Shown: positions 22,799 to 37,734, numbered from the stretch's first letter. The stretch: 64,000 nucleotides of DNA from Pseudomonas sp. G2-4 (GCF_030064125.1 NZ_CP125957.1:2046001-2110000), one strand, 5' to 3'. The notes: a model not told the origin generated them from the sequence alone. Program-made: numbers and translations.

Positions 22799-22913
22799 GG
22801 CCAACATGCGGGTAACCCTGCGCTTGACCTCACCCTGCAGCCACTATATATAGCGGTGCCGCGTCAGGCGCCAACCGCCTTTCACTTTTTAGAATTCAGG
22901 AATTTTCTGATCC

Positions 22914-25526
22914 ATGGGCAAATCGCTGGTCATTGTGGAATCCCCGGCTAAGGCCAAGACCATCAACAAGTATCTGGGCAACCAATACGTGGTGAAGTCG
23001 AGTATCGGCCATATCCGAGACCTGCCCACCAGCGGTTCGGCTAGCGCCAGCAAGGAGCCAGCCGCCAAGCGCGGCAAGGCTGCTGCCGGTGAAGCGCCGG
23101 CGCTGTCGCCGAAAGACAAGGCGCGCAAGCAGCTGGTCTCACGCATGGGGGTCGATCCGGAACACGGCTGGAAGGCCAAGTACGAGATCCTTCCAGGCAA
23201 GGAAAAGGTCATCGAAGAGCTGCGCCGGCTCGCCAAGGATGCCGACACCATCTATCTCGCGACGGACTTGGACCGCGAAGGGGAAGCCATTGCCTGGCAC
23301 CTGCGCGAAGCCATTGGTGGGGATGACAGCCGCTACAAGCGCGTGGTGTTCAACGAAATCACCAAAAAGGCCATCCAGGAAGCCTTTTCCCAACCAGGCG
23401 AGCTGGACATCGATCGGGTCAACGCCCAACAGGCGCGTCGTTTCCTTGACCGCGTGGTGGGCTACATGGTCTCGCCACTGCTGTGGGCCAAGATCGCCCG
23501 CGGCCTGTCGGCTGGTCGTGTGCAGTCGGTTGCGGTGAAGTTGGTGGTGGAGCGTGAGCGGGAGATCCGCGCGTTCATCCCTGAAGAGTACTGGGAAGTC
23601 CACGCCGACCTCGGCACCGCGAAGGGCGCCACCGTGCGCTTCGACGTGGCCCGGGAGAAGGGCGAGGCCTTCAAGCCGCTCAACGAAGCCCAGGCCATGG
23701 CCGCGCTGGAGAAGCTCAAGGCTTCCAGCTACAGCATCGTCAAGCGCGAAGATAAACCGACCAGCAGCAAACCGTCGGCGCCGTTCATTACTTCTACCTT
23801 GCAACAGGCTGCGAGCAACCGCCTGGGCTTTGGCGTGAAGAAAACCATGATGATGGCCCAGCGTCTGTACGAAGCCGGCTACATCACTTATATGCGTACC
23901 GACTCGACCAATCTCTCGGTCGATGCCGTGGCGATGGCGCGCAGTTATATAGAAAGCGAGTTCGGCAAGAAATACCTGCCGGAAACGCCGAACGTCTACA
24001 GCAGTAAAGCCGGCGCGCAAGAGGCGCACGAAGCGATTCGTCCGTCCGACGCCAACACCGAGCCAAGTAAATTGTCTGGCATGGAGCGCGATGCCGAGCG
24101 TCTCTATGAACTGATCTGGCGCCAGTTCCTGGCTTGCCAGATGCTGCCGGCGCAATACCTGTCGACCACGGTCAGCGTCGGTGCCGGCGACTTCGAGCTG
24201 CGTGCCAAGGGCCGCATCCTGAAGTTCGACGGCTACACTCGCGTCATGCCGCAAATCACTAAGCCTGGGGACGACGACGTCCTGCCGGACATGGCCCAGG
24301 GCGACGTGATGAAGCTGATCAAGCTTGATCCGACGCAGCACTTCACCAAGCCGCCGGCTCGTTATTCGGAAGCCAGCCTGGTCAAGGAAATGGAAAAGCG
24401 TGGCATCGGTCGTCCTTCGACCTACGCGGCGATCATTTCCACCATCCAGGATCGCGGCTACGTGGCGCTGCACAACCGTCGGTTCTATTCGGAAAAGATG
24501 GGTGACATTGTTACCGAGCGTTTGTCCGAGAGCTTCTCGAACCTGATGGACTACGGCTTCACCGCCGGTATGGAAGAGAACCTCGACGATGTGGCCCAGG
24601 GTGAGCGGGACTGGAAAAACGTCCTCGACGAGTTCTACGGCGACTTCAAGAAAAAACTCGAAGTGGCCGAAAGCCCGGACAACGGCATGCGGGCCAACCA
24701 GCCGGTCATGACCGACATTCCGTGCTTGACCTGCGGGCGTCCAATGCAGATCCGTACCGCCTCGACCGGTGTATTCCTCGGTTGCTCGGGCTACAGCCTG
24801 CCACCCAAGGAGCGCTGCAAGGCGACGGTCAACCTGGTGCCCGGCGATGAAATCGCAGCCGACGACGAGGGCGAATCGGAATCCCTGGTTTTGCGCGGCA
24901 AGCATCGCTGCCCGATCTGCAGCACGGCGATGGATGCTTACCTGTTGGATGAAAAGCGCAAGCTGCACATCTGCGGTAACAACCCAGATTGTGCCGGTTA
25001 CGAGATCGAAGAGGGCACCTACCGCATCAAGGGCTATGAAGGCCCGAGCCTGGAATGCGACAAGTGTGGCAGCGAGATGCAGCTCAAGACCGGTCGTTTC
25101 GGCAAGTTCTTCGGTTGCACCAATCCAACCTGCAAGAACACCCGCAAACTGCTCAAGAGCGGTGATGCGGCGCCGCCGAAGATGGATCCGGTGAAGATGC
25201 CGGAGCTCAAGTGCGAGAAGGTCAATGACACCTACATCTTGCGCGACGGTGCGTCTGGCCTGTTCCTGGCGGCCAGTCAGTTCCCGAAAAACCGCGAGAC
25301 CCGTGCACCATTGGTGATGGAAATCCTTCCGCATAAGAGCGAGATCGATCCGAAGTACCATTTCCTCTGTGAGGCACCGCAAAAAGACCCGGAAGGTCGC
25401 CCAGCGGTGATTCGCTACAGCCGCAAGACCAAGGAGCAGTACGTGCAGACCGAAGTCGACGGCAAGCCTACCGGCTGGAAGGCGTACTACGATGGCGGTA
25501 AATGGACGGTCGAGGACAAGCGCTGA
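22914..25526 (+). CDS. topA: DNA topoisomerase I
   Basis: An 870-residue type IA topoisomerase that relaxes negative supercoils. The Toprim domain starts at residue 3 ([13 protein letters not shown]) and includes the [12 protein letters not shown] acidic triad region. The active tyrosine is Tyr326 in [11 protein letters not shown]. Three C-terminal zinc ribbons are visible: CLTCGRPM with its partner cysteines, CPICSTAM, and [21 protein letters not shown]. An inserted Ala/Lys-rich loop near residues 42-65 is typical of the pseudomonad enzyme. AGGAA precedes the ATG by about 13 bases. It is followed by a REP and a terminator. Confidence 0.97.
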   Translation: MGKSLVIVESPAKAKTINKYLGNQYVVKSSIGHIRDLPTSGSASASKEPAAKRGKAAAGEAPALSPKDKARKQLVSRMGVDPEHGWKAKYEILPGKEKVIEELRRLAKDADTIYLATDLDREGEAIAWHLREAIGGDDSRYKRVVFNEITKKAIQEAFSQPGELDIDRVNAQQARRFLDRVVGYMVSPLLWAKIARGLSAGRVQSVAVKLVVEREREIRAFIPEEYWEVHADLGTAKGATVRFDVAREKGEAFKPLNEAQAMAALEKLKASSYSIVKREDKPTSSKPSAPFITSTLQQAASNRLGFGVKKTMMMAQRLYEAGYITYMRTDSTNLSVDAVAMARSYIESEFGKKYLPETPNVYSSKAGAQEAHEAIRPSDANTEPSKLSGMERDAERLYELIWRQFLACQMLPAQYLSTTVSVGAGDFELRAKGRILKFDGYTRVMPQITKPGDDDVLPDMAQGDVMKLIKLDPTQHFTKPPARYSEASLVKEMEKRGIGRPSTYAAIISTIQDRGYVALHNRRFYSEKMGDIVTERLSESFSNLMDYGFTAGMEENLDDVAQGERDWKNVLDEFYGDFKKKLEVAESPDNGMRANQPVMTDIPCLTCGRPMQIRTASTGVFLGCSGYSLPPKERCKATVNLVPGDEIAADDEGESESLVLRGKHRCPICSTAMDAYLLDEKRKLHICGNNPDCAGYEIEEGTYRIKGYEGPSLECDKCGSEMQLKTGRFGKFFGCTNPTCKNTRKLLKSGDAAPPKMDPVKMPELKCEKVNDTYILRDGASGLFLAASQFPKNRETRAPLVMEILPHKSEIDPKYHFLCEAPQKDPEGRPAVIRYSRKTKEQYVQTEVDGKPTGWKAYYDGGKWTVEDKR

Positions 25527-25563
25527 TCGCCAGGGCTTGTCTGGAGGGCGGGGTTGAGGCTCT

Positions 25564-25605
25564 TGTGGCGAGGGAGCTTGCTCCCGCTGGCGGCGCAGCC
25601 GCCCT
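25564..25605. repeat. Single REP, GGGAGCTTGCTCCC family, with hairpin
   Basis: One TGTGGCGAGGGAGC palindrome followed by a GGCGGCGCAGCCGCC hairpin; the second inverted copy is missing, so this is a solitary or decayed element. Confidence 0.8.
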
Positions 25606-25636
25606 CTACAATCGCTAAATCCGCATAGACCTAACA

Positions 25637-25679
25637 AAAGGCCGCATGACAACCCAAGGGTTTTCATGCGGCCTTTTTG
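25637..25679 (+). terminator. Terminator of topA
   Basis: Arms AAAGGCCGCATGA and TCATGCGGCCTTT around a 14-base loop, then T residues. The A tract on the other side makes it possibly bidirectional. Confidence 0.9.
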
Positions 25680-25762
25680 TTTTTGGCTTGCAGTGGCCTC
25701 GGTTGATCCACGACACTGTCGCCCTTGCGTGAAGCTTTTATTTCGTTGGGGAGAATGCCGTC

Positions 25763-26287
25763 ATGGCCCACGAACTCTACACCCGCACCAATCAGAAAAT
25801 CTATTTCGCCGGCCTGTCGCTCGAAGCGCTCGCCAGGGCGGAGGATGGGCGTGCGATGAATTCCCCGGCGCTGATCCAGGCAGGGCGCGAATCAGCGCTG
25901 TTTCATCTGTACGGTGCGTTGTTGGGGCTGTGCCATGAAATTGCGGGCTTCTATCGTCTGCCACAAGCGAATGCGCCACGGGCCGAGCTGCTGTTGACCC
26001 GCGAAGTGCTGGATACCATTGCCATTCCTGAGTTGGCCGAGATGGTCGAACTGGCCCACAACCCGGAAACCTGGCTGGCCCAGTTGCTGGCAGCCCACGC
26101 GGCGCTGTTCCAACCGCCACGGGCTCCTCGAAAGCCTAAGGGCGACGTGACTCAACCGTTGATCGTTGCGGTCAACCTGGATGAGCAAGACCCCGAGCAG
26201 GAGCTGAGCCAGGAAGAGCTGGAGAGCTGGCGTCAGAACCTGAAAAGTCTGGCGATTCGCTTTCGCGAAGGTTTGAACGAGTGCTGA
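25763..26287 (+). CDS. Conserved hypothetical protein (DUF6586-like)
   Basis: A 174-residue soluble, helix-rich protein beginning MAHELYTRTNQKIYFAGL. The N-terminal half contains ALFHLYGALLGLCHEIAGFYRL and the C-terminal third is acidic with EQELSQEELESWRQNLK. GGGAG lies nine bases before the ATG. Pseudomonads keep it between topA and lexA, as here. I recognise it as the Pseudomonas DUF6586-type family but no function is known. Confidence 0.75.
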   Translation: MAHELYTRTNQKIYFAGLSLEALARAEDGRAMNSPALIQAGRESALFHLYGALLGLCHEIAGFYRLPQANAPRAELLLTREVLDTIAIPELAEMVELAHNPETWLAQLLAAHAALFQPPRAPRKPKGDVTQPLIVAVNLDEQDPEQELSQEELESWRQNLKSLAIRFREGLNEC

Positions 26288-26393
26288 ATTTTCCTTCAGT
26301 CCGGTCTGTTTGTTGATAACGCTTGGTCAAGATCCCGAGCGAAGCCTGGCCGATGACTATATAATCCTCGCCTTTCGTGGAGAACAGACTTTT

Positions 26394-26627
26394 ATGCCTA
26401 CGTCCTTTCTAGAAATTGTCGAACTTCCTGATGGCCGCATCGAGCTGCGCAGGGCTGAGGACGAAGGTTCTCTGGTTACCCTGAACTTCTCCGAAGATGC
26501 CAAGGTATTCCTCCAGGGCCAACACGTCGAAGTCGCGAAGGCGATGCTGAGCGTGGGCGTTCAGATGGCGGGTCGCCTGGTTGAAGGCGAATTCAACAAG
26601 GAAGAGGGGCCGCGGGTTCTTCATTGA
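26394..26627 (+). CDS. Conserved hypothetical protein (77 aa)
   Basis: A 77-residue soluble protein with MPTSFLEIVELPDGRIELRR, a beta-strand-rich N-terminus and a short helix VEVAKAMLSVGVQMAG. GGAG is 11 bases before the ATG, and a good -10 box TATAAT (26360-26365) lies just upstream, so it seems to have its own promoter although no clear -35 is seen. Its place between the DUF6586-like gene and sulA is conserved in Pseudomonas. Function unknown. Confidence 0.75.
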   Translation: MPTSFLEIVELPDGRIELRRAEDEGSLVTLNFSEDAKVFLQGQHVEVAKAMLSVGVQMAGRLVEGEFNKEEGPRVLH

Positions 26628-26666
26628 TTCCGTCTGTCGCTTTTTTGGAAGATAGTGTGAATGGCC

Positions 26667-26699
26667 GGCTTCTCTGCCCTGGAGAAGCCCTGCGTTTTT
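26667..26699 (+). terminator. Terminator of the 77-residue gene
   Basis: GGCTTCTC and GAGAAGCC arms, then CTGCGTTTTTA; the T run reaches the sulA stop codon on the other strand. Confidence 0.75.
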
Positions 26700-27171
26700 A
26701 GCCCAATCGAATATTCAGGCTTTGTGCGTCCCCGGTGCGAGCGGCGCTGATCAATTGTTGCCGTGCGGTCGCGGTTAACGGATTGAGCCAGCTGACCACC
26801 GTATGACTGCGGCCCAGACGCAAGGCTTCACAAGTCAGTTGTTGGGCGCTTTGGCTGCCCCGTGGTTGCAGCAGCAGGATGCGCTCACGGTTCAGGCCGG
26901 CGTCCCGCAGCCAGGCCTGGGTAACGCTGGCCGGCGGTGCGATCAGGGTCAACCAGCGAGCGTCCTGGTCCTGGCTGAGCTCTCGCAGAATCGGCGCCAG
27001 CAGGTTCAGGCAGTTCCCGGCCGCACCACGTAACGACAGTTCACTGAACGCCTCGGGTTCGATGCCCCAGGGTGACTCGATCACTTCTTTCAGGACAGGA
27101 GCCAGCGGTTGGGCCATAAACGCCTCGAACAGCGGAAGTTGCGTGTGCTGTGGTGTGTGTGGGAACTGCAT
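26698..27171 (-). CDS. sulA: SOS cell division inhibitor SulA
   Basis: A 157-residue protein that blocks FtsZ polymerisation during DNA damage. It has a short variable N-terminus (MQFPHTPQHTQLPLFEAF) and a RecA-like alpha/beta core with WLTLIAPPASVTQAWLRDAG, LLLQPRG and HTVVSWLNPL. AAAGGAGG five bases before ATG 27171 decides the start. It lies 10 bp after lexA, so the two form an SOS operon controlled by the LexA boxes upstream of lexA. The pseudomonad SulA family is only distantly related to the enterobacterial one, but context supports the call. Confidence 0.88.
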   Translation of the reverse strand: MQFPHTPQHTQLPLFEAFMAQPLAPVLKEVIESPWGIEPEAFSELSLRGAAGNCLNLLAPILRELSQDQDARWLTLIAPPASVTQAWLRDAGLNRERILLLQPRGSQSAQQLTCEALRLGRSHTVVSWLNPLTATARQQLISAARTGDAQSLNIRLG

Positions 27172-27181
27172 AAAGCCTCCT

Positions 27182-27790
27182 TTAGCGGCGAATGACGCCA
27201 ACGCTCAAGCCTTCGATGACCAGGTCCTGATCTTTCAGGTTCACTTCAATGGGGGCGAACTCGGGGTTCTCGGCGATCAGCCAGACCTTGCTGCCGTCGC
27301 GCTTGAAGCGTTTGACGGTCACTTCATCGCCGATTCGCGCCACCACGATCTGGCCGTTGCGAGCCTCGCGAGTGGTATGGACCGCCAGCAGGTCACCGTC
27401 GAAGATGCCGATGTCCTTCATGCTCATGCCATGCACACGAAGCAGGTAATCAGCTCGTGGATGGAAGAATGAAGGGTTGATGTTGCAAGACTCCTCGACG
27501 TGCTGCTGGGCGAGGATCGGAGCGCCTGCTGCTACCCGGCCGATGATCGGAAGGGTGGTCTCGTCGGCCTTGGCTTCGAAGCCAGGGATACGAATGCCGC
27601 GGGACGCGCCTGGGGTCATTTCGATCGCGCCCTTGCGGGCCAGTGCCTTGAGGTGTTCTTCAGCGGCGTTGGGCGATTTGAAACCCAGTTCCTGCGCGAT
27701 TTCCGCGCGGGTCGGCGGGTAGCCGTTGTCTTCGAGGCAGCGTTTGATGAAGGCCAGAATCTCTGCTTGGCGTGGCGTCAGCTTTAGCAT
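27182..27790 (-). CDS. lexA: LexA repressor
   Basis: A 202-residue SOS repressor. A winged helix domain (about 1-70, [19 protein letters not shown]) binds operators. The self-cleavage site Ala-Gly is in RVAAGAPIL near residue 84. The serine nucleophile is in [15 protein letters not shown] near 119 and the general-base lysine in VKRFKRDG near 156. RecA filaments stimulate cleavage. Two LexA boxes in its promoter indicate tight autoregulation, and sulA follows in the same transcript. Confidence 0.97.
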   Translation of the reverse strand: MLKLTPRQAEILAFIKRCLEDNGYPPTRAEIAQELGFKSPNAAEEHLKALARKGAIEMTPGASRGIRIPGFEAKADETTLPIIGRVAAGAPILAQQHVEESCNINPSFFHPRADYLLRVHGMSMKDIGIFDGDLLAVHTTREARNGQIVVARIGDEVTVKRFKRDGSKVWLIAENPEFAPIEVNLKDQDLVIEGLSVGVIRR

Positions 27791-27800
27791 AATGATCGCT

Positions 27801-27816
27801 CTGTCTTTTTATACAG
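27801..27816. promoter_or_regulatory. LexA box, proximal
   Basis: CTGTCTTTTTATACAG matches CTG-N10-CAG and ends 11 bp upstream of the lexA start codon. Confidence 0.85.
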
Positions 27817-27819
27817 TGA

Positions 27820-27835
27820 CTGGGATTATATACAG
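27820..27835. promoter_or_regulatory. LexA box, distal
   Basis: CTGGGATTATATACAG also fits CTG-N10-CAG; its start is 19 bp, nearly two helical turns, from the start of the proximal box. Confidence 0.85.
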
Positions 27836-27989
27836 TAGCCGCTGCTTGGCAATCCTCCTTTTTCCCCTGGCCGCTGGACGGTCGGTCGGCTGCTGGAAAC
27901 GGGCATGGCTACAGCCTGTTTAAAGGTGTGGTTAAATAGCTGACCGGGCGTTCGCAAAACGTCCTGGCAGGCTTGACAACCCCAAGGCT

Positions 27990-28016
27990 GAAACGTATGT
28001 TTCAAACAAGTGTTTG
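27990..28016. promoter_or_regulatory. Double PsrA operator
   Basis: Two abutting perfect dyads, GAAACGTATGTTTC (27990-28003) and CAAACAAGTGTTTG (28003-28016), share one base. Both match the published PsrA pattern (G/C)AAAC-N2-4-GTTT(G/C). They end 15 bp before the psrA start, which points to autorepression. Confidence 0.88.
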
Positions 28017-28031
28017 TCAGGCGGAGTAGCC

Positions 28032-28739
28032 ATGGCCCAGTCGGAAACCGTTGAACGCATTCTCGATGCTGCCGAGCAGTTGTTCGCGGAAAAAGGTTTC
28101 GCCGAAACCTCGTTGCGTCTGATCACCAGCAAGGCCGGGGTCAACCTGGCGGCGGTGAACTATCACTTCGGTTCGAAAAAAGCCCTGATCCAGGCGGTTT
28201 TCTCGCGCTTCCTCGGGCCTTTCTGCCTCAGTCTCGATCGCGAGCTGGAACGTCGCCAGGCCAAGCCCGACGTCAAGCCAACCCTGGAAGAACTGCTGGA
28301 AATGCTGGTTGAGCAAGCGCTTGCCGTGCAGCCACGCAGTGGTAACGATCTTTCCATTTTCATGCGCCTGCTAGGCTTGGCATTCAGCCAGAGCCAGGGT
28401 CACTTGCGGCGTTACCTGGAAGACATGTACGGCAAGGTGTTCCGCCGCTACATGCTGCTGGTCAATGAGGCCGCGCCGCGCATCCCACCGATCGAGCTGT
28501 TCTGGCGCGTGCACTTCATGCTCGGCGCCGCTGCGTTCAGCATGTCCGGTATCAAGGCGCTGCGAGCCATCGCAGAAACCGATTTCGGTGTGAACACCTC
28601 GATTGAGCAAGTGATGCGCCTGATGGTGCCGTTCCTGGCAGCCGGCATGCGTGCCGAAAGCGGTGTCACTGATGAGGCCATGGCCGCCGCGCAGTTGCGT
28701 CCGCGCAGCAAATCAGCCCCGGCGCTCGCCAAGGCTTGA
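28032..28739 (+). CDS. psrA: TetR-family transcriptional regulator PsrA
   Basis: A 235-residue regulator. The N-terminal TetR helix-turn-helix (about 8-55) contains ERILDAAEQLFAEKGF and GVNLAAVNYHFGSKKAL. The C-terminal domain binds long-chain fatty acids in P. aeruginosa PsrA, relieving repression of beta-oxidation genes and psrA, while PsrA activates rpoS. GGAG lies six bases before the ATG. The double operator just upstream and fadBA in the same window fit this role. It is divergent from lexA. Confidence 0.95.
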   Translation: MAQSETVERILDAAEQLFAEKGFAETSLRLITSKAGVNLAAVNYHFGSKKALIQAVFSRFLGPFCLSLDRELERRQAKPDVKPTLEELLEMLVEQALAVQPRSGNDLSIFMRLLGLAFSQSQGHLRRYLEDMYGKVFRRYMLLVNEAAPRIPPIELFWRVHFMLGAAAFSMSGIKALRAIAETDFGVNTSIEQVMRLMVPFLAAGMRAESGVTDEAMAAAQLRPRSKSAPALAKA

Positions 28740-28901
28740 GTACACGGGTGGGCGCGGCTGTTCACATCCGCTAAGCTAGCCGCCCATGCCGACTCTCGTT
28801 TCGAACCCGCTTTATATTTCATCGCATGACCGTGACCTGCCGGGCCTGGAGCCCGGCGGTGAGGTTGTGCATGCGGGGTTCATCGTTATTAAGGAAATGC
28901 T

Positions 28902-30664
<1,763 letters not shown>

Positions 30665-30696
30665 TGGATGGTTAAGTCTGTTGCCTGATCGTCAGC

Positions 30697-30990
30697 TATC
30701 GCGAGCAAGCTCGCTCCCACAGGGGATTTTTGCAGAGTGCCCGTCCTGCGGCCACCTCGGAACAATGTGGGAGCGAGCTTGCTCGCGATGACGGCGGCAG
30801 CCAGCATCTCCGACAACTGAACCACCGCTATCGCGAGCAAGCTCGGCTCCCACAGGATCTGCGGCGTTTGCGAATATTGCGGCCACCTCGGAAAACAATG
30901 TGGGAGCGAGCCTGCTCGCGATGACGGCGGCACAGTCAACCTCTCCATGAACTGAACCACCGCTATCGCGAGCAAGCTCGCTCCCACAGG
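30697..30990. repeat. Cluster of five alternating REPs
   Basis: Five GCGAGC(A/T)(A/T)GCTCGC-type REPs near 30697, 30767, 30829, 30898 and 30963 alternate in orientation. Most also share flanking words such as GAACCACCGCTATCGCGAG and GCGATGACGGCGGCA. The whole 338-bp gap between mtiP and the helicase gene is made of this cluster. Confidence 0.9.
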
Positions 30991-31002
30991 GATCGGTGTT
31001 GA

Positions 31003-33696
31003 TCAGCGCTTCTCCAGCTTATCCGGCAGCGGCGCAAACAATGCCTCGATATCGTCGCTCTGCAGTTTCCAGTCTCCGGCCACGCGCCCATCCAGCACGC
31101 CGGCCGCCAGATCGGATTTTTCCTTCTGCAGCAGCTGAATTTTCTCTTCCACCGTGCCCCGGGCAATCAGTTTGTAGACGAATACCGGCTTCTCCTGGCC
31201 GATCCGATAGGCGCGGTCGGTCGCTTGGTTTTCGGTGGCCGGGTTCCACCACGGGTCGTAGTGAATCACCGTGTCGGCTTCGGTCAGGTTCAGACCTACG
31301 CCGCCGGCCTTCAAACTGATCAGAAAGATCTGACGCTTGCCGCTCTGGAATTCCTTGACGGGCGTGCGTCGGTCCCGGGTTTGGCCGGTCAGGATCGCAT
31401 ACTCGACGCCGCGCTTTTTCAGCTCATCTTCGATCAGCGCGAGCATGGAGGTGAACTGGGAAAACAGCAGCACCCGGCGGCCTTCTTCAAACAGCTCCTC
31501 GAGCATTTCCATCAGGCTGTCGAGCTTGCCGGAGGTGCTGCCGCGGCTGGGGAGGGTGGCGTCGTTGATCAGGCGCAAGTCGCAACATACCTGGCGGAGC
31601 TTGAGCAGCGCGTCGAGGATGATGATCTGGCTGCGGGCCACGCCTTTGCGGGTGATCTCATCGCGGACTTTCTTGTCCATGGCCAGGCGCATGGTTTCGT
31701 AAACGTCGCGCTGGGCATCGCTGAGTTCGACCCAATGGATGATCTCGGTCTTGGGCGGCAATTCTGTCGCCACTTGTTCCTTGGTCCTGCGCAGCAGGAA
31801 GGGTTTTATCCGACCGTTGAGATGCTGCAGCCGTACGTCGCTGCCGCGCTTTTCAATCGGTACGCGGTAATCGCGGTTGAAGCTCTTGACGTCCCCGAGC
31901 CACCCCGGCAGCAGGAAGTGGAACAGCGACCACAGTTCGCCCAGGTGGTTTTCCAGGGGCGTACCGGACAGGCACAGCCGCTGCCGGGCGTTAAGTTCAC
32001 GAGCAGCCTGGGCGGCTTTGCTGGTGGGGTTCTTGATGTACTGGGCTTCGTCGAGGATCAGCACATGCAACGGCTGCGCGGCCAAACGCTCGACATCCTT
32101 GGGCAGCAGCGCATAAGTGGTGAGGACCAGGTCGTATTCGGCCAGCCGGTCGAAATGTTTCTTGCGCCCGGCGCCATACAGGGCCAGTACCTTGAGCTGC
32201 GGCGTGAAGTGGGCCGCTTCGTCGAGCCAGTTGGGGATCAGGCTGGTGGGCATGACCACCATGCATGGCCGGTCGAGGCGCCCGGCGTTTTTTTCGCTAA
32301 GAATGTGCGCCAGGGTCTGTAGGGTCTTGCCCAGGCCCATGTCGTCCGCGAGGATGCCGCCGACTTCCAGCTGTCGCAGCGATTGCATCCAGCTCAGGCC
32401 ATCGAGTTGATAAGGCCGCAGTGTCGCGTTCAGGCCCTCTGGCGCGGTGGCGGTGTAATCCTTGATGTCCCGCAGGCGTTGGGCCAGGCCGCGAATGTGT
32501 TCGCCACCCTCCCAGGTCAAAGGCATGTCTTGCAGCGGGTTCAGGCGCAAAGCGTCTGCGCTGTTCAGGCGCAGCTTGGTGGTGCCCGGCTCTTGCAGGT
32601 AAAACTCGCCCAGGGTCGCCAGTACCGGTTTCAGGCGGCCATAGGGAAGGGCCACTTGCTGCGGACCGAATTCGGAGTTCGGGCGGTTGGGCAAGTTGAC
32701 CAGGATGAGCTCATCGTCACGGCGCCTGGCCAGGCGTTCCGGGTTGAACAATTCTATGTGCGAACGCATCAGGTTCAGCAGGATCGGCAGCAGGCTCAGG
32801 CGTTCGCCATTGACGATGATCCCCAGTTCCAGGTCGAACCAGTCCCGCTCCGGTGTTTCCTCCACCGTGGCGTACCACTCGTCCACGGCCGTCAGGTCGA
32901 AACCGAAATCCTCATCGATCTGCAATTCCCAGCCTTGGCCTCGCAGTTTTGGCAGGTCGTTGAGGGTGAACGTCAGCCAGGCACTGTCGTTGACCATTTC
33001 GTACAGTTCGCCGGCACTTTCCGGCAGGGCCTTGCTTTGCCGGGTCGCGATCTTGAAACCGAGGATTCGCAACTGTTCGCGGTAGGACTGTTCCACATCG
33101 GTATGGCGTTTGATCCGCAGCGTCTGCGTTTCCTGGCGAATCAGCACGTCTGTATTGCGCTGGCCGCTGACGTATTCGTCCAGGTAGCTGAAGGACAGGG
33201 CGGCGCGGTGCTGAATGTAGCGCTGCATCTTGCCGTTGCGCGGTTCGAAGGCGCTGAACTCGATGCTGGCCAGCCATAGGCGCGGCACTGGCTGCACGTT
33301 ATCCACCAGCACTTGCGGCGGGGCTTTGGGGCTGCGGTTGTCCAGCACTGCCTGGAGTTTTTCCAGCAGATGCGCGTCTTTCTCGGCGGCCGGGTACGCC
33401 AGGGTTTCCTGGACTTGCAGCAATACTGCCGCGCAGTGCTTGCAGTTGATGCGCACCGGGCAGGTACAAGCCGCTTCGAGCAGGATCAACGCACCCTTGG
33501 CTGACTCTTTAAGGCGAATGGTCTGACGATAGACGTTGCCGCCAGAGCCTTCGCAACTGGCGGTGATGGTGCTGTCGCCGGCCTCGACGATCCTGACGCG
33601 GTTTTCCAGGGCGTAACGGCGCCCGCGCTCCAGGCTTTGTTCCTTGAATCGATTGACCCAGGAAGGTGCCAGGGGTTTGCTCAGGGGCAAGGGCAT
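31003..33696 (-). CDS. SNF2-family DEAD/DEAH-box helicase with SWIM zinc finger
   Basis: An 897-residue protein. A SWIM zinc finger lies near residues 76-92 (CTCPVRINCKHCAAVL, CxC...CxH). A long middle region follows, then a RapA/SNF2-type ATPase: ADDMGLGKTLQT (Walker A), LDEAQYIKNP (Walker B) and C-terminal YDPWWNPATENQATDRAYRIGQ (motifs V-VI). Such proteins translocate on double-stranded DNA and remodel DNA-protein complexes; this bacterial class is uncharacterised. It is the last gene of the mfd-csiV-like operon with only 11 bp between genes, which hints at a link to transcription-coupled events. Its start is ATG 33696 with a weak ribosome site. Confidence 0.9.
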   Translation of the reverse strand: MPLPLSKPLAPSWVNRFKEQSLERGRRYALENRVRIVEAGDSTITASCEGSGGNVYRQTIRLKESAKGALILLEAACTCPVRINCKHCAAVLLQVQETLAYPAAEKDAHLLEKLQAVLDNRSPKAPPQVLVDNVQPVPRLWLASIEFSAFEPRNGKMQRYIQHRAALSFSYLDEYVSGQRNTDVLIRQETQTLRIKRHTDVEQSYREQLRILGFKIATRQSKALPESAGELYEMVNDSAWLTFTLNDLPKLRGQGWELQIDEDFGFDLTAVDEWYATVEETPERDWFDLELGIIVNGERLSLLPILLNLMRSHIELFNPERLARRRDDELILVNLPNRPNSEFGPQQVALPYGRLKPVLATLGEFYLQEPGTTKLRLNSADALRLNPLQDMPLTWEGGEHIRGLAQRLRDIKDYTATAPEGLNATLRPYQLDGLSWMQSLRQLEVGGILADDMGLGKTLQTLAHILSEKNAGRLDRPCMVVMPTSLIPNWLDEAAHFTPQLKVLALYGAGRKKHFDRLAEYDLVLTTYALLPKDVERLAAQPLHVLILDEAQYIKNPTSKAAQAARELNARQRLCLSGTPLENHLGELWSLFHFLLPGWLGDVKSFNRDYRVPIEKRGSDVRLQHLNGRIKPFLLRRTKEQVATELPPKTEIIHWVELSDAQRDVYETMRLAMDKKVRDEITRKGVARSQIIILDALLKLRQVCCDLRLINDATLPSRGSTSGKLDSLMEMLEELFEEGRRVLLFSQFTSMLALIEDELKKRGVEYAILTGQTRDRRTPVKEFQSGKRQIFLISLKAGGVGLNLTEADTVIHYDPWWNPATENQATDRAYRIGQEKPVFVYKLIARGTVEEKIQLLQKEKSDLAAGVLDGRVAGDWKLQSDDIEALFAPLPDKLEKR

Positions 33697-33707
33697 AGGC
33701 GCGCCGA

Positions 33708-34274
33708 TCAGTCCGGAATGGCTTCAGGCGCCTGCCGTGGCGCAGGTGCGGTCAGCGAGGTGAGCTTGATCAGCAGGCCAAGGTGGCCGTTGTCGAGGAA
33801 GTTCAACTGGTCATTCTTGGTATGGCTTTGCTGCTTTAGGCGTTCGCTGGACGTCACCAGGCCATTGGCGTCGATCTGGTTGATCCAGAAATCGGCATCC
33901 ACATCGGTAAAGCGCCCCAGTTTCAGTTCCAGGGTGCCTTCGATAGGGAATTGACCGAACTGTTCAGCGCCGTCGCTGATGGCGACTTTGCTGCCCTGTT
34001 CGCCCACCTTTTGCTGCCAGGCCTTGTGCATCAATACCGTGTATTGGCCGCTGGCATTGAGTTTTTCCACGATGCCCCCCAACGCTGGTGTGCGCTGGTT
34101 AGTCGCGTCCAGGCGTTGCGCGCCGGCGTCCCAGTCCTCCGGCGCGGCGCGGCTGACAATCGCCGGCTCCGCGTTTTGTCGGACCAGAATCATTTCAACC
34201 TGATACAGGTCGTCGGCAAACGCCAGGGGAGCGACCAAGGTCATCAGCAAGGTCAGTGAGCGAAACAGGCGCAT
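33708..34274 (-). CDS. CsiV-family exported protein
   Basis: A 188-residue protein with a clear signal peptide (about 1-20, ending PLAFA) and a beta-rich domain beginning DDLYQVEMILVRQ and containing DVDADFWINQ. The family (CsiV) was first known in Shewanella as a positive effector of cell shape or stress; its molecular role is unclear. It sits 10 bp after mfd and 11 bp before the helicase gene, so it is translated from the same messenger. No lipobox is seen. Confidence 0.75.
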   Translation of the reverse strand: MRLFRSLTLLMTLVAPLAFADDLYQVEMILVRQNAEPAIVSRAAPEDWDAGAQRLDATNQRTPALGGIVEKLNASGQYTVLMHKAWQQKVGEQGSKVAISDGAEQFGQFPIEGTLELKLGRFTDVDADFWINQIDANGLVTSSERLKQQSHTKNDQLNFLDNGHLGLLIKLTSLTAPAPRQAPEAIPD

Positions 34275-34284
34275 GTGGCGTCCT

Positions 34285-37734
<3,450 letters not shown>

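Noticed and set aside
23139..25667. An 842-codon leftward frame opposite topA
   Set aside because: Antisense shadow of topA; low-complexity His/Arg/Gly-rich translation with no domain.
30697..30990. Regularly spaced repeats resembling a CRISPR array
   Set aside because: Orientation alternates, the repeats are palindromic REP cores and the spacers repeat as well; no cas gene is nearby.
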